64,000 nucleotides of DNA from Flavobacterium commune (GTDB lineage: Bacteria; Bacteroidota; Bacteroidia; Flavobacteriales; Flavobacteriaceae), in NCBI RefSeq assembly GCF_001857965.1, contig NZ_CP017774.1:2480001-2544000 (forward strand). The letters run 5' to 3'. Positions 1-10,602 of the stretch are shown here, piece by piece. The position numbers were made by a program, and so were the translations under genes. Position 1 is the stretch's first letter; each line of letters begins with the position of its first letter. The notes under the pieces are model-generated. The model ran no database searches. It was given only the letters and a program-made list of their open reading frames with translations, and was not told the origin of the DNA.

Positions 1-60
1 GTTGTTTCGTGAATTTTGAGAATCGAGGTTTTTAGAATTTTAGTTAGTGTGGTTTGTAGT

Positions 61-93
61 AAAGGCCGGGAATTGGTTACTCTCGGCTTTTTA
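61..93 (+). terminator. Rho-independent terminator of an upstream gene outside the window
   Basis: An 11-bp stem (61-71 with 81-91) closes only when two G-U wobbles are allowed in the plus-strand transcript, with a 9-nt loop and a short T run. It therefore most likely ends a plus-strand gene lying before the window. Nothing else recognisable is seen in 1-60. Confidence 0.6.
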
Positions 94-513
94 AGAGTCA
101 GTAACTATTTTTGCGATATATATAGAAGTTTTGATGTTGTATAAGAATTAAAAACGCTCGGAAAAATTGAAAAAAGAATGCAATCGGTTGTTTTACTTGT
201 TTAGGTAAGTAATTAGGTTGTGTTATAGAATACGGGAATTATTAATTATAACCAGTCTGATAAGGGTGTATGGAAAGATTCAAAAAAAAACTAAATAAAC
301 CAAACATAAACTATTAACTAACAATTAAAAAGACCAGCTCAAGCCTATGAAATAAAAGTTTTTTTTTAAAAAAAATTCACTGTATTTATGTAGTGTAATT
401 TAGCAACCATAAATTAGAATCATTTGAAGTGATTTTATTGATAATGAGGAAGAATATGGTTATTAAAGTTAAGTTCTAATTTTTAACAAATTAAAAAATG
501 TCAAAATATTAAT
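94..513 (+). promoter_or_regulatory. Long leader / control region of the PUL
   Basis: This 420-bp stretch has no convincing gene. It holds a possible -7 element TATTTTTG at 106-113, a LacI-type operator at 180-191 and an AT-rich leader before the first susC. The distance from operator to start codon (over 300 nt) suggests a long 5' untranslated region, which is an inference. Confidence 0.5.
180..191 (+). promoter_or_regulatory. LacI-family operator, copy 1 (upstream of susC1)
   Basis: GCAATCGGTTGT fits the CG-centred imperfect palindrome CAAnCGnTTG typical of LacI-family operators. The same 11-base core recurs at 11939-11950 (reverse orientation) and 38475-38486, each time in an intergenic region before a PUL gene. 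The LacI-family gene at 42948-43979 is the obvious candidate binder. Confidence 0.6.
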
Positions 514-3500
514 ATGAAAATACGATTAATTAAAATTCCACGAAAAACAAATATCGTGGTAATGGGAGTTTTATTTCAGTTTTTGTTTTCGAATGCATTG
601 CTGGCTAAAGGGGTTGGTGTTGATTCACCTTCTTTGGCAACAGAAAAAAAACCAGTCGCGCAACAAATTATCGTTTCTGGGACAATTACATCTTCTGAAG
701 ATAAATTACCTGTTCCGGGAGTTACTGTCGCAGTTAAAGGTAATCCAAAATTAGTGGTTGTTACTGATTTTGATGGAAATTATAAAATTAGTTTGCCTTC
801 CAGTGATGCAGTTTTGGTTTTTTCAAGTATTGGATTTAAAACCATTGAGAAAAAAGTAGGTTCGCAAACCATAATTAACATTGTCATGTCTAGTGATCAA
901 ACTAATCTTGAAGAAGTGGTGGTTGTAGGTTTTGGTACGCAAAAGAAAGCCAGTGTTATTGGAGCTATTTCTCAAACTACAGGTAAGGTTTTGCAGCGAA
1001 CGGGAGGTGTTTCCAGTTTAGGAGCTGCGTTGACAGGTAACCTGCCAGGGATTTCTACTTTACAGACAACTGGTAAGCCAGGAGAGGAAGATCCTCAAAT
1101 TATTATTAGGGGGGTTAGTTCTTGGAATAATAGTAGCCCGCTTATTCTTGTGGATGGTATTGAACGTGAAATTAGTAGTGTTGATATTACTTCTGTTGAA
1201 ACTGTTTCGGTTTTAAAGGATGCTTCGGCTACTGCTGTTTATGGTGTTCGAGGCGCAAATGGGGTAATTTTGATTACTACTAAAAGAGGGGTTGAAGGAA
1301 AAGCAAAAATTGACTTTGGTTTCAACTCTGTAATGAAAACAGCTTCTAAACTACCGGGTAAATATGATGCTTATGATGCTTTACTTATTAAAAATAGAGT
1401 AATTGAATACGAATTGAATCAGAGGCCAGACAGTTGGGCTTATATCAGACCACAATCTTTTATTGATAACTATCGCAATCAAACTACTCAGGAGCAAAGA
1501 GAGCGTTATCCTAATATTGATTGGCAGGATTTTATGTTTAAAGATTTTGCAATGACTCATAATGCAAACCTGAATATAACAGGAGGAACGGATAAGGTTA
1601 AATATTTTGCGGCTGTAGATTATTTACATGAAGGAGATTTAGTTGATTTAATTCCTAATGGGAAAGGTTTTGATTCTGGTTATGCTTTAAATAGATTGAA
1701 TTCTAGAGCGAATTTGGATTTTCAATTATCAAAAACTACAACTTTAAAAGTGAATTTAGCAGGTTCTTATTCTCAAAAGCAACAGCCATGGAGGGTAATT
1801 TCTGAAGGCTATTTGTGGCAAGGGGCTTATACCTTACCACCAGATGTTTATTATCCGAAATACTCCGATGGGGCATGGGGATACCATCCTTTAAATCAGG
1901 TTCAAGGGGCGAATTCTGCAATGAACTTGACAATGGGGGGAGCTGAATATATAACAACTACTCGTATTACCTCTGATTTTAATTTAAAACAAGATTTAGG
2001 GAAATTTATAAAAGGGCTTTCGGCAAATGTAACTTTTTCTTTGGATAATACTTTTCTTGAAAATCAAAGAGGCGCTAATAATCAAAATTTTACGGTTTAT
2101 GAAAAATGGATAGATCCGTTAACCGGTATTCCTGTTTTACGTAATGCCCCTGATGGCCTTACTGGTTTTGACTTTTATGAATCTTCTGATTGGACAATTA
2201 ATGGAGGTTTAATGGATAACGGACAAACCCGTCGTAACTTGACCTATCAGGCGCAATTATTCTATGGGCGTCAGTTTGGTGATCACAATGTTACAGCAAT
2301 GGGTAACCTTCAACGTCAGGAGTTAGGGATAGGGGCAGATATTCCTTCTTATCGTGAGGATTGGATTTTCCGTGCAACTTATGATTATAAGAGTAAATAT
2401 TTTGCTGAGTATAGCGGTGCTTATAATGGTACTGAAAAATTTGCTTCTGCAAACCGTTTCGGCTTTTTTAACTCTGGAACTGTAGGTTGGGTAATTTCAA
2501 AAGAGAAATTCATGAGTAAACTGACTTTTCTGGATAATCTAAAAGTAAGGGCTTCTTATGGAACAATTGGTGATGACAGTGCAAATGCACGTTTTTTATA
2601 CTTTGACCAGTATGGCAATGGGATTACCAGACCTAGATTGACTACTACAGAAGGAGAAACCAGTTCTGCTTATGGATGGTTTACTCAAACTTCGATTGGT
2701 AATCCTAATATCGGATGGGAGAATGTAACTAAAAAGAATTTTGGTGTGGAGTTCTCAATTTTTGATAAGTTGTTTTCAGGTAGTGTTGATATCTTTAATG
2801 ATTATAGAACGGATATCCTAATGGCTGGTAGTGATAGAGCGATGCCTTCTTATTTTGGATTTACTCCTCCAAGGGTAAATTTGGGAGCTATGGAGGTAAA
2901 TGGATATGAATTCGAATTGCACTTTAGTAAGAGAATTAATAATGATGTACGTTTATGGGCTGACTTTGCTTTAACTCATGCTAAAGATAGGGTCATATTT
3001 AGAGATGATCCGGGACTTTTACCTGACTATATGAAGAGAGAAGGTTATGCGCTCAGACAAGGTAGGTATATGATTGATCAAGGGTTTTATAATACCTGGG
3101 ATGAGTTGTATGGTAGTACAGCTTTTGAAACAAATGACTCTAAAATACCGGGTAATTATAGAATAATGGACTACAATGGAGATGGTATAATCAATCAGGA
3201 TACTGACAGAGTACGATATGGTTATCCTAGTAATCCACAGAATACTTACAACGCTACTCTTGGTGTGGATTGGAAAGGATTCTCAGCGATGGTTCAATTT
3301 TACGGTGTAAACAATGTGATGCGTTCTGTGCCAATTTCAACTTTCTCACTAGCGTATTTTAATAATGTTTTTGAAGAAGGAACATATTGGTCTAAAGATA
3401 ATACCAATGCTGATTCACCTGTACCAAGATTAAATAATACATTAAATGGTGATAGCTGGGGAACACGTTATGTATATGATGGTTCTTATATTCGTTTGAA

Positions 3501-3693
3501 GAATGCGGAAATTGCTTATAATTTCACTTCAAATTGGGTTAAGTCTATTGGTCTTGAATCCTTACGTGTTTATGCTAACGGTAATAATCTGTTTTTATGG
3601 ACTAAAACACCAGATGACAGAGAGGTTGATAATGGGGGTATAGCTTATCCTACGGTAAGACGTGTAAATTTAGGTTTTAGATTAACATTATAA
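514..3693 (+). CDS. SusC-like TonB-dependent outer-membrane transporter 1
   Basis: A 1059-residue outer-membrane transporter for glycan oligosaccharides, energised through TonB. A hydrophobic signal segment (about 12-32) is followed by a carboxypeptidase-regulatory-like beta-sandwich (about 50-125), then the plug domain starting near VVVVGFGTQKK and containing the SusC-type LVDGIE and YGVRGANGVILITTK motifs. The remainder is a 22-stranded beta-barrel ending in an aromatic/hydrophobic strand. There is no STN domain, so direct signalling to an ECF anti-sigma factor is not expected. The SusD-like partner starts 12 bp downstream, forming the usual SusCD pair. Family assignment is firm; the xylan substrate is inferred from the surrounding GH10, GH30, GH67, GH98 and GH115 genes. 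Confidence 0.95.
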   Translation: MKIRLIKIPRKTNIVVMGVLFQFLFSNALLAKGVGVDSPSLATEKKPVAQQIIVSGTITSSEDKLPVPGVTVAVKGNPKLVVVTDFDGNYKISLPSSDAVLVFSSIGFKTIEKKVGSQTIINIVMSSDQTNLEEVVVVGFGTQKKASVIGAISQTTGKVLQRTGGVSSLGAALTGNLPGISTLQTTGKPGEEDPQIIIRGVSSWNNSSPLILVDGIEREISSVDITSVETVSVLKDASATAVYGVRGANGVILITTKRGVEGKAKIDFGFNSVMKTASKLPGKYDAYDALLIKNRVIEYELNQRPDSWAYIRPQSFIDNYRNQTTQEQRERYPNIDWQDFMFKDFAMTHNANLNITGGTDKVKYFAAVDYLHEGDLVDLIPNGKGFDSGYALNRLNSRANLDFQLSKTTTLKVNLAGSYSQKQQPWRVISEGYLWQGAYTLPPDVYYPKYSDGAWGYHPLNQVQGANSAMNLTMGGAEYITTTRITSDFNLKQDLGKFIKGLSANVTFSLDNTFLENQRGANNQNFTVYEKWIDPLTGIPVLRNAPDGLTGFDFYESSDWTINGGLMDNGQTRRNLTYQAQLFYGRQFGDHNVTAMGNLQRQELGIGADIPSYREDWIFRATYDYKSKYFAEYSGAYNGTEKFASANRFGFFNSGTVGWVISKEKFMSKLTFLDNLKVRASYGTIGDDSANARFLYFDQYGNGITRPRLTTTEGETSSAYGWFTQTSIGNPNIGWENVTKKNFGVEFSIFDKLFSGSVDIFNDYRTDILMAGSDRAMPSYFGFTPPRVNLGAMEVNGYEFELHFSKRINNDVRLWADFALTHAKDRVIFRDDPGLLPDYMKREGYALRQGRYMIDQGFYNTWDELYGSTAFETNDSKIPGNYRIMDYNGDGIINQDTDRVRYGYPSNPQNTYNATLGVDWKGFSAMVQFYGVNNVMRSVPISTFSLAYFNNVFEEGTYWSKDNTNADSPVPRLNNTLNGDSWGTRYVYDGSYIRLKNAEIAYNFTSNWVKSIGLESLRVYANGNNLFLWTKTPDDREVDNGGIAYPTVRRVNLGFRLTL

Positions 3694-3705
3694 AATACAA
3701 TAAAA

Positions 3706-5679
3706 ATGAAAATATATAATAAGATAATTTTGTATTGTGGGCTTTTCTTTTTTCTTGCAGGCAGTACTTCTTCCTGTACAGATTATTTAGATGTTGCACC
3801 AGCATCTTTAGTTAATCCGGAGGATGCTTACAAAAATTTTGTGAATTTCCAAGGTTTTACAGAGGAGTTGTATAATTGTGTTCCCAGTTTTTGTAATCGT
3901 GACGATAACAATTTCTTTAATAATGGAGAAGAAGAAATGTGGCAGCAAAATGCAACCAATCAAGGCGCTTGGATTTGGCAAGTTGATTTAGGGAACTATT
4001 GGTCATGGCAAAGAGGAGGTTTTGGAAACGGAGGCTCTTTCTTGGATCAAAATACAGATAATTTTAGTACCGATAACAATAAGAGATCTAAATCATTATG
4101 GGTTGGTGCTTGGTACGGAATAAGAAGAGCAAACATAGGTCTAGCAAATATTGACAAAATGGTCGATGCTACGCCTGAGGAAAAAAATATAATTGCTGGT
4201 CAATTGTATTTTTTTAGAGCTTGGTTTCACATGCATTTAATTACCTATTGGGGCGGAATGCCTTATATAGATTATGTGCTTCCGTCTGATGAACCACTTA
4301 GATTGCCTAGGTTGACCTATCAGCAAACTGCTGACAAAATTGCTGAGGACTTTCAAAAAGCTTATGAATTATTACCAGGAAATTGGGATGCAGTACCAGC
4401 AGGACAAGCAACAGTTAATAAAAATGAGCTACGCATAAATAAATGGATGGCTATTGCCTATTTAGGTAAAAATTATTTGTATGCAGGGAGTCCATTAATG
4501 AATTTGTCTTCAGGTGGTGCTGATGCTTACAACGCTGAATATTGCAAAAAAGCTGCTGATGCTTTTGGTATTTTGTTACAAGCTTCTGAATCTGGTGCTT
4601 GTCAGTACAGTTTGATTCCTTGGAGTAAATATTCTGAAAATTATATGACTAATGGACAAGGAGGTAGAATGCCTGGTACAGCAACTGTTAACAATGTTGT
4701 TTACAATGAAGCGATTTTTAGAGGTCCTAACTGGGGCGGTACTGATCAATCTACTAACAAACAGTATTTATGTGCTGGGGGAGTTTTACAAGACAGAAGC
4801 TGGTCGCAGTATGCTACAGCTAATTATGTGAATTATTTTGGTATGGATACTGGTTTACCAATCAACAGTGTTAGTAAGGCTGATGTTCCAGGTGATCAGG
4901 GATCAACTTATGATGTTCATTATCCATGGAAAAATAGAGATCCTCGCTTTTATATCAATTTTGGTTTCGATACTCAAAAGATGGTAAACAGTACTGCTGC
5001 TGCTGCTAAAAATTTTGTTTATGCTAATCTTTATACAGGAGGAAATTACAGAGCTGCAAACACGGGTAGTAATACAGGATATCTGATGATGAAATTCAAT
5101 CCTCTTGGTTTTAATAAGTATGATAATGCATATAACAGACATCAGGTACATACGGCTTGGATGCGACTAGCTGATGTTTATTTGATGTATGCAGAATCAG
5201 TAGCTATGGGTTATAATAATATTAACGCTACTTCGACGACTTTTAGTCAGAATGCAGTCTATGCTATTAATAAAGTAAGAAATCGTGTGATATTACCAAA
5301 CGGAAATCCTCTACCTGGCGTTGCTCCAATATTTCTTACTTCTGTTGAGAGTTTTATGTCTGAGGTAAGACGTGAGCGTGCAGTTGAGTTGGCTTATGAA
5401 GGACATCGATTCAATGATTTGCGTCGTTGGCGTTTGTTAATTAAGTCGCCATATAATGTTAAAACAGGTATTAGTTTTGATCGAGCAATTCCTGAAACTA
5501 ACAATGCTACTCCAACATTTAATTTCCTTGATAAAAATGTTCCTCAAAACAATAGAATAGAAAATTTAAGAGAGTATGTAGTTTGGCAGCGTAATTTTAC
5601 AGAAAGACATTATTGGCTTCCTTTGAAAAGAGCTGATGCAAATTTGTATCCAGAATTTGCTCAAAATCCAGGTTGGTAA
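3706..5679 (+). CDS. SusD/RagB-like glycan-binding lipoprotein 1
   Basis: A 657-residue cell-surface lipoprotein that caps its SusC partner and delivers oligosaccharides to it. The signal peptide ends in a lipobox with Cys24 (sequence STSSC). The N-terminal part has the SusD helical TPR-like region (FFRAWFHMHLI motif, about 155-170). The C-terminal RagB/SusD domain carries the typical VRRERAVELAYEGHRFNDLRRW stretch (split here as VRRERAVELA and EGHRFNDLRRW), near residues 555-580. It lies 12 bp after susC1 and 32 bp before susC2, so all are probably co-transcribed. The length is at the large end for SusD proteins, in line with members from xylan loci. Confidence 0.93.
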   Translation: MKIYNKIILYCGLFFFLAGSTSSCTDYLDVAPASLVNPEDAYKNFVNFQGFTEELYNCVPSFCNRDDNNFFNNGEEEMWQQNATNQGAWIWQVDLGNYWSWQRGGFGNGGSFLDQNTDNFSTDNNKRSKSLWVGAWYGIRRANIGLANIDKMVDATPEEKNIIAGQLYFFRAWFHMHLITYWGGMPYIDYVLPSDEPLRLPRLTYQQTADKIAEDFQKAYELLPGNWDAVPAGQATVNKNELRINKWMAIAYLGKNYLYAGSPLMNLSSGGADAYNAEYCKKAADAFGILLQASESGACQYSLIPWSKYSENYMTNGQGGRMPGTATVNNVVYNEAIFRGPNWGGTDQSTNKQYLCAGGVLQDRSWSQYATANYVNYFGMDTGLPINSVSKADVPGDQGSTYDVHYPWKNRDPRFYINFGFDTQKMVNSTAAAAKNFVYANLYTGGNYRAANTGSNTGYLMMKFNPLGFNKYDNAYNRHQVHTAWMRLADVYLMYAESVAMGYNNINATSTTFSQNAVYAINKVRNRVILPNGNPLPGVAPIFLTSVESFMSEVRRERAVELAYEGHRFNDLRRWRLLIKSPYNVKTGISFDRAIPETNNATPTFNFLDKNVPQNNRIENLREYVVWQRNFTERHYWLPLKRADANLYPEFAQNPGW

Positions 5680-5711
5680 TTGCAATATATAATCGAAAAA
5701 AGTAAATAATA

Positions 5712-8700
5712 ATGAAATATATCAAAATAGTTTTTTTTATATGCGCAATACACACTCTTTTCTCATTGAAAATGAGTGCACAAGATAACAAGATTGTTGT
5801 TTCTGCTGTTGTGCTTGATACTAAAGGAGTACAGGTACCAGGCGCAATCATCACGGATAGTAATAATGTTACTACCATTGCTAATGAAGTTGGTGAGTTT
5901 GCATTAACTGTTGAAGCTAATAGTACTTTGTCTGTAAAAGCGTCTGGATATAAATTAAGTACTGTCCAGGCTAAGTCAGATTTGAAGACTATCGTATTAC
6001 AATTGGATAAATCCAATTTAGTAAATGTAGCCTTCAATAAAGTGGATAAGGTTGACATTCTTGGTGGTGTTTCTAACGTGAATATTGAAGGAATGCTACA
6101 TACTAACTATTCATTATTCAGTTTAGATAATTTATCTAGTTTTATTCCAGGTTACCATGGTAATATATGGGGGATGAATAGTAAGTTGGTTATTGTTGAT
6201 GGAGTGCCTCGTGACGAATTCAATGTGTTGCCATTTGAAATTGATGATATTACAGTCTTAAAAAGTGCTGCTGCTGTAGCCTTATATGGAAGCCGTGCTG
6301 CTAAAGGGGTAGTTTCTATTACTACTAAGAGAGGTACTGCTAAAAAGAGCAGATTTGACGTTCGTTTTAATAATACGCTTTATACCCCTAAACGTTATGC
6401 AGAATATTTGGGTTCAGCTGAATATATGACTCTTTTTAATGAGGCTTTAGTAAATGATGGTATTGCTCCTTTATACTCTAATGAAGAAATAGCTAATTAC
6501 GCATCAGGTTCCAATCCGTTTCGTTATCCAGATGTTGACTTTTATTCTTTTAAGAATATAAATAAATTTGCCAGACGTTCAGAAATTGTTACTGAGTATA
6601 ATGGAGGAACTGAAAGTGCACAATTCTATGTTAATGTTGGGAATTACAATACTACTTCATTACTAGATATAGGAAATGGTAAGAAAGAGGGAGAAAATCG
6701 TTTTAATGTTAGAGGTAATCTGGATATTAAAATAAATGATATGATTTCTACTAAGATTAATACCAATGTTACTTTTTATGACAATAATACAGCACAGGGT
6801 AATTTTTGGGGTGCAGCCGCAACCTTAAGACCTAATCTGATAGCTCCTTTAATACCCTTGAGTTATTTAGGAAATTTAGATGCGGGTTCTCAGGCACGTT
6901 TAAGTACTAATCCTTTTATTATTGATGGTCAATATATTCTAGGAGGTACTCAAACACAGGCAACCAATCCTTTCGCAGATATCTATACTAGAGGTACAAG
7001 ACAAGCTACAACTCGTAAATACCAGTTTGATGCTACTATCAATTTTGATTTAGCCAAAGTTTTAAAAGGTTTGTCTTTTGATACACAGTTTGCCATTGAT
7101 TACAATACTTCTTACGCACAGAATATTTCTGATAATACTTATGCTGTTTATGTACCAACATGGACAGGAGATAATATTACTTCATTATCTCAAATAGGTA
7201 ATAACGTTAACAATAATTCAAGAACTTTGGAGGCATCCTATCAGCGTCAAACCTTGTTTTTTTCAGGTGCTTTTAAGTATAAAAATACTTTTAACAAAGT
7301 TCACAATGTATCTAGTATGTTAGTAGCTCATGGTTACAAACTTGCTGAATCACAGGTGTATCATGCTATTGGTAGTGCTAACTTAGGTTTTCAAGCCGCT
7401 TATAACTTTAAGCAAAAATATTACCTTGATTTTACAGCAAACTATGTACATTCTGCTAGATTTGTAGAAGGTAATCGTGGAGCATTCTCACCAACCGCTT
7501 CGATTGGGTGGAGAATAAGTAATGAGGATTTTTTAGCTAATTCTAGTTTTATTGACGATTTAAAATTAACTGCAAGTGCAGGTATTTTGAATACGGATTT
7601 GGATTTTGAATCTCTTATTGCAAGCAATGGTGCTTACTTTTTAGAGCGTGATGTTTACAGTACAAATAATGGTGCTTATTTTTCATGGCAGGAAGGTCGT
7701 CAGTTGCGTGCTACAGACATTCAAAGGGTAGGTAATCCTGATTTAACTTACCAACAGAGGAGAGAAATCAGTTTTGGAATTGAAGGATCTTTGTTTAAAA
7801 ATAAGTTACAGTTTAATGCTTCATATTTTGCACATCAGTTGACAGGTATTCCTATTAATGATGTTAATCTTTATCCTAGCTTTTTGTCTGTTCAATTCCC
7901 TTCAGCTAGTTCTTTTGTTCCATATGTTAATTATAATGCAGATAACCGTCAAGGTTTTGATGTAGGTGTATCTTTCAATAAGAGAGTGAATAAAGTTGAT
8001 TTGAATGTAGGTATGGTAGCTACTTATTACACAGCAGATGCTGATATAAGAAACGACATAACTTTTGAAGAAGCGTATCAAAAACGTAAAGGAACGCCTA
8101 TTGATGCTATTTGGGGGTTAAAGAACGATGGCTTCTATACACAACAAGATATTATTGATAACGATTATCCAACTCCTGCTTTTGGAAATGTTAAGGCAGG
8201 GGACATTAAGTATGTTGATATAAATAATGATGGTTTGGTTGATAATAATGATCAGGTTTATCTTGGTAGAGGTGGCTGGGCTGGATCGCCATTAACATTA
8301 GGTCTTAATATGACAGCAAAATGGAAACATTTCTCTTTGTTTGTTTTAGCAAACCAAACTAGCGGTTCTGTTGGATTAAAAAACAGTTCATATTATTGGC
8401 CAACTGCTGGAGTGAACGCTAAATATTCTGCTGCACTTCGTGATCGTTGGACACCAGAAACGGCTGAAACTGCTACTTATCCAAGGTTGACAACTACAGC
8501 TGGAGCTAATAATTATAGAAATTCAGATTTTTGGTTATTCAAAAATGATCGATTTAATTTAGCTAGAATTCAATTCTCATTTGATTTGCCAAAAGAGTAT
8601 TTACCTAGTAGTGGTTTTATAAGAAATTTAGGTCTTTATGTTAATGGTAATGATTTATTATTAATTTCTAAAGAGAGAAAACATATGGAAACCAATATTG

Positions 8701-8753
8701 GTTCTATGCCACAGATGAGATCTTTTAATATGGGTTTAACGGCAACATTTTAA
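5712..8753 (+). CDS. SusC-like TonB-dependent outer-membrane transporter 2
   Basis: A second, clearly divergent SusC homologue of 1013 residues. It has a signal peptide (about 1-23, ending MSAQ) and a regulatory-like beta-sandwich (about 27-95). The plug lacks the standard VVVGYGT opening but keeps the LVIVDGVPRDEF and YGSRAAKGVVSITTKRG motifs. The barrel follows, with the usual late DINNDGLVDNNDQ calcium-loop-like stretch and a C-terminal beta strand. It probably imports a different size or decoration class of the same glycan as the first pair. Tandem SusCD pairs are known in Bacteroides complex-xylan loci. Specificity cannot be read from the sequence. Confidence 0.93.
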   Translation: MKYIKIVFFICAIHTLFSLKMSAQDNKIVVSAVVLDTKGVQVPGAIITDSNNVTTIANEVGEFALTVEANSTLSVKASGYKLSTVQAKSDLKTIVLQLDKSNLVNVAFNKVDKVDILGGVSNVNIEGMLHTNYSLFSLDNLSSFIPGYHGNIWGMNSKLVIVDGVPRDEFNVLPFEIDDITVLKSAAAVALYGSRAAKGVVSITTKRGTAKKSRFDVRFNNTLYTPKRYAEYLGSAEYMTLFNEALVNDGIAPLYSNEEIANYASGSNPFRYPDVDFYSFKNINKFARRSEIVTEYNGGTESAQFYVNVGNYNTTSLLDIGNGKKEGENRFNVRGNLDIKINDMISTKINTNVTFYDNNTAQGNFWGAAATLRPNLIAPLIPLSYLGNLDAGSQARLSTNPFIIDGQYILGGTQTQATNPFADIYTRGTRQATTRKYQFDATINFDLAKVLKGLSFDTQFAIDYNTSYAQNISDNTYAVYVPTWTGDNITSLSQIGNNVNNNSRTLEASYQRQTLFFSGAFKYKNTFNKVHNVSSMLVAHGYKLAESQVYHAIGSANLGFQAAYNFKQKYYLDFTANYVHSARFVEGNRGAFSPTASIGWRISNEDFLANSSFIDDLKLTASAGILNTDLDFESLIASNGAYFLERDVYSTNNGAYFSWQEGRQLRATDIQRVGNPDLTYQQRREISFGIEGSLFKNKLQFNASYFAHQLTGIPINDVNLYPSFLSVQFPSASSFVPYVNYNADNRQGFDVGVSFNKRVNKVDLNVGMVATYYTADADIRNDITFEEAYQKRKGTPIDAIWGLKNDGFYTQQDIIDNDYPTPAFGNVKAGDIKYVDINNDGLVDNNDQVYLGRGGWAGSPLTLGLNMTAKWKHFSLFVLANQTSGSVGLKNSSYYWPTAGVNAKYSAALRDRWTPETAETATYPRLTTTAGANNYRNSDFWLFKNDRFNLARIQFSFDLPKEYLPSSGFIRNLGLYVNGNDLLLISKERKHMETNIGSMPQMRSFNMGLTATF

Positions 8754-8770
8754 TTTAAAAAAATTGTATA

Positions 8771-10579
8771 ATGATTAAGAATAAAAACATATTTGTAATT
8801 TTAATTCTCTCTATTTTATTTGTTGGCTGTACAGATGTTATAGATCCAGCAGACGAGAATATTCGTGACCAAAATTCAACATACAATGAGCCAAATTTTG
8901 GTTTGGGCTTATTGACTCAAGGTTATACCAGGATTCCTACTAATGGCTACAATTTTAGTGAAGTAGCCACAGATGATGCAGTAAGTAATGATGTTAGTAA
9001 TGGTTTTTTGAGGTTAGCAACAGGGCAATGGACGGCATCTAATAATGCTGCTGATCGCTGGACATCTTGTTTTTCAGGAATACAATACATGAATATTGTT
9101 TTAACTGAAGCAGACAAAATGACGTTTGCAGAAGACCCAATTATTGATAAATTGTTTAAAGAGCGTATTAAAGGAGAGGCTTATGGTTTACGTGCTCTTT
9201 TTATGTTTAATTTGTTACAGTCACACGCAGGTTGGGTAAATGGAAAATTAATGGGGGTTCCGATTTATTCGGAGGTTTTAAATAAAGATTCTAACTTTAA
9301 TGTTCCTCGTCAGGATTTTAATACCTGTGTAGCACAAATTTATAAAGATGTGGATAGTGCAGCAGTTCGTTTGCCTCTTAACTATCGAGATATTGTTAAC
9401 GAAAGTGACATTCCTGCACGTTACCTAGCGATTAATGCTACAGTTGGTGCATATAATAGAACGATGGGTTTGCGCTATTTAGGTTTAGTAAGTGGGATTA
9501 TTGTAAAAGCAATACGTTCGCAAACATCTTTAATGGCAGCCAGTCCTGCTTTTGCTGATGGGACTGCCAATGGTTCAAACGAAACATGGGCAAATGCGGC
9601 TAAACATGCTGCTGAAGTTATTGCCTTCAAAGGTGGTTTAACTGGACTTCCAACTGATTTTAATAGTGGTGTTGCATGGTACAGAAATACATCACAAATT
9701 AATGGATTGACTGCGGGATCTAACCCTCCAGAGGTTCTATGGAGGGCAGGAACTTCAAATAATAATGATTTAGAACGTGAACATTTTCCTCCATCTTTGT
9801 TTGGTAATGGTCGTGTGAATCCAACCCAAAATTTTGTTGATGCTTTTTATGCAAATAATGGTTATCCAATAACACATCCTTCATCTAATTATAATCAAAA
9901 TAGTCCTTATGCAAACCGCGATCCTCGTTTAGCAGAGTTTGTTAATTATCATGGAAGAACAGCAGGAGTTACTAATGCTCAAATTAATATGGCAACGGGA
10001 ACTCAGGATCCAGTAAATAAGGTGTTAACTTCTACTCGTACAGGTTATTATATGAGAAAATTGTTAAGACAGGATGTGAATTATAATCCAAGCGGTAGAA
10101 ATACGCAGTTGCATTACAGACCACGTATTCGCTATACCGAAATGTATCTTAATTATGCTGAAGCTGCTAATGAAGCTTGGGGGGCAGTTTCCGATCCGGA
10201 AGGTTATGGTTACACTGCTTATGATATAATTAAGGTTATTCGTAAAAGAGCAATGAATTTGAATACGGATCCTTATTTAGAGTCTATTAAAAATGATAAG
10301 GATGCTATGCGTGAGTTAATTCGTAATGAGCGTCGTTTAGAATTGTCTTTTGAAGGATTCCGTTTTTGGGATTTACGACGATGGAAAGTTCCGTTTTCAA
10401 AGTTGACTGAAGATGCTAAAGGAATAACGGTATCTGGAACATTAAATGCTCCTGTTTACAGCACGCCTGCAACCGTTGAAAATAGAGCGTATCAAAATCA
10501 CATGTATTATGGACCAATTCCATATTTGGAAACTTTAAAATTTACTAATTTGCTTCAAAACGATCTTTGGAATAATTAG
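8771..10579 (+). CDS. SusD/RagB-like glycan-binding lipoprotein 2
   Basis: A 602-residue SusD-family lipoprotein paired with susC2, which ends 17 bp upstream. The lipobox is FVGC with Cys20. The family motif FEGFRFWDLRRWKVPF lies near residue 530, after RNERRLELS, and aromatic residues are frequent through the protein as expected for a glycan-binding surface. The next gene, a DUF1735-type lipoprotein, starts 24 bp downstream, so susC1-susD1-susC2-susD2-binding protein reads as one five-gene operon. Assignment to the family is secure; the bound glycan is inferred from context. Confidence 0.92.
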   Translation: MIKNKNIFVILILSILFVGCTDVIDPADENIRDQNSTYNEPNFGLGLLTQGYTRIPTNGYNFSEVATDDAVSNDVSNGFLRLATGQWTASNNAADRWTSCFSGIQYMNIVLTEADKMTFAEDPIIDKLFKERIKGEAYGLRALFMFNLLQSHAGWVNGKLMGVPIYSEVLNKDSNFNVPRQDFNTCVAQIYKDVDSAAVRLPLNYRDIVNESDIPARYLAINATVGAYNRTMGLRYLGLVSGIIVKAIRSQTSLMAASPAFADGTANGSNETWANAAKHAAEVIAFKGGLTGLPTDFNSGVAWYRNTSQINGLTAGSNPPEVLWRAGTSNNNDLEREHFPPSLFGNGRVNPTQNFVDAFYANNGYPITHPSSNYNQNSPYANRDPRLAEFVNYHGRTAGVTNAQINMATGTQDPVNKVLTSTRTGYYMRKLLRQDVNYNPSGRNTQLHYRPRIRYTEMYLNYAEAANEAWGAVSDPEGYGYTAYDIIKVIRKRAMNLNTDPYLESIKNDKDAMRELIRNERRLELSFEGFRFWDLRRWKVPFSKLTEDAKGITVSGTLNAPVYSTPATVENRAYQNHMYYGPIPYLETLKFTNLLQNDLWNN

Positions 10580-10602
10580 AAATATACTTAATAACAAAAA
10601 TT

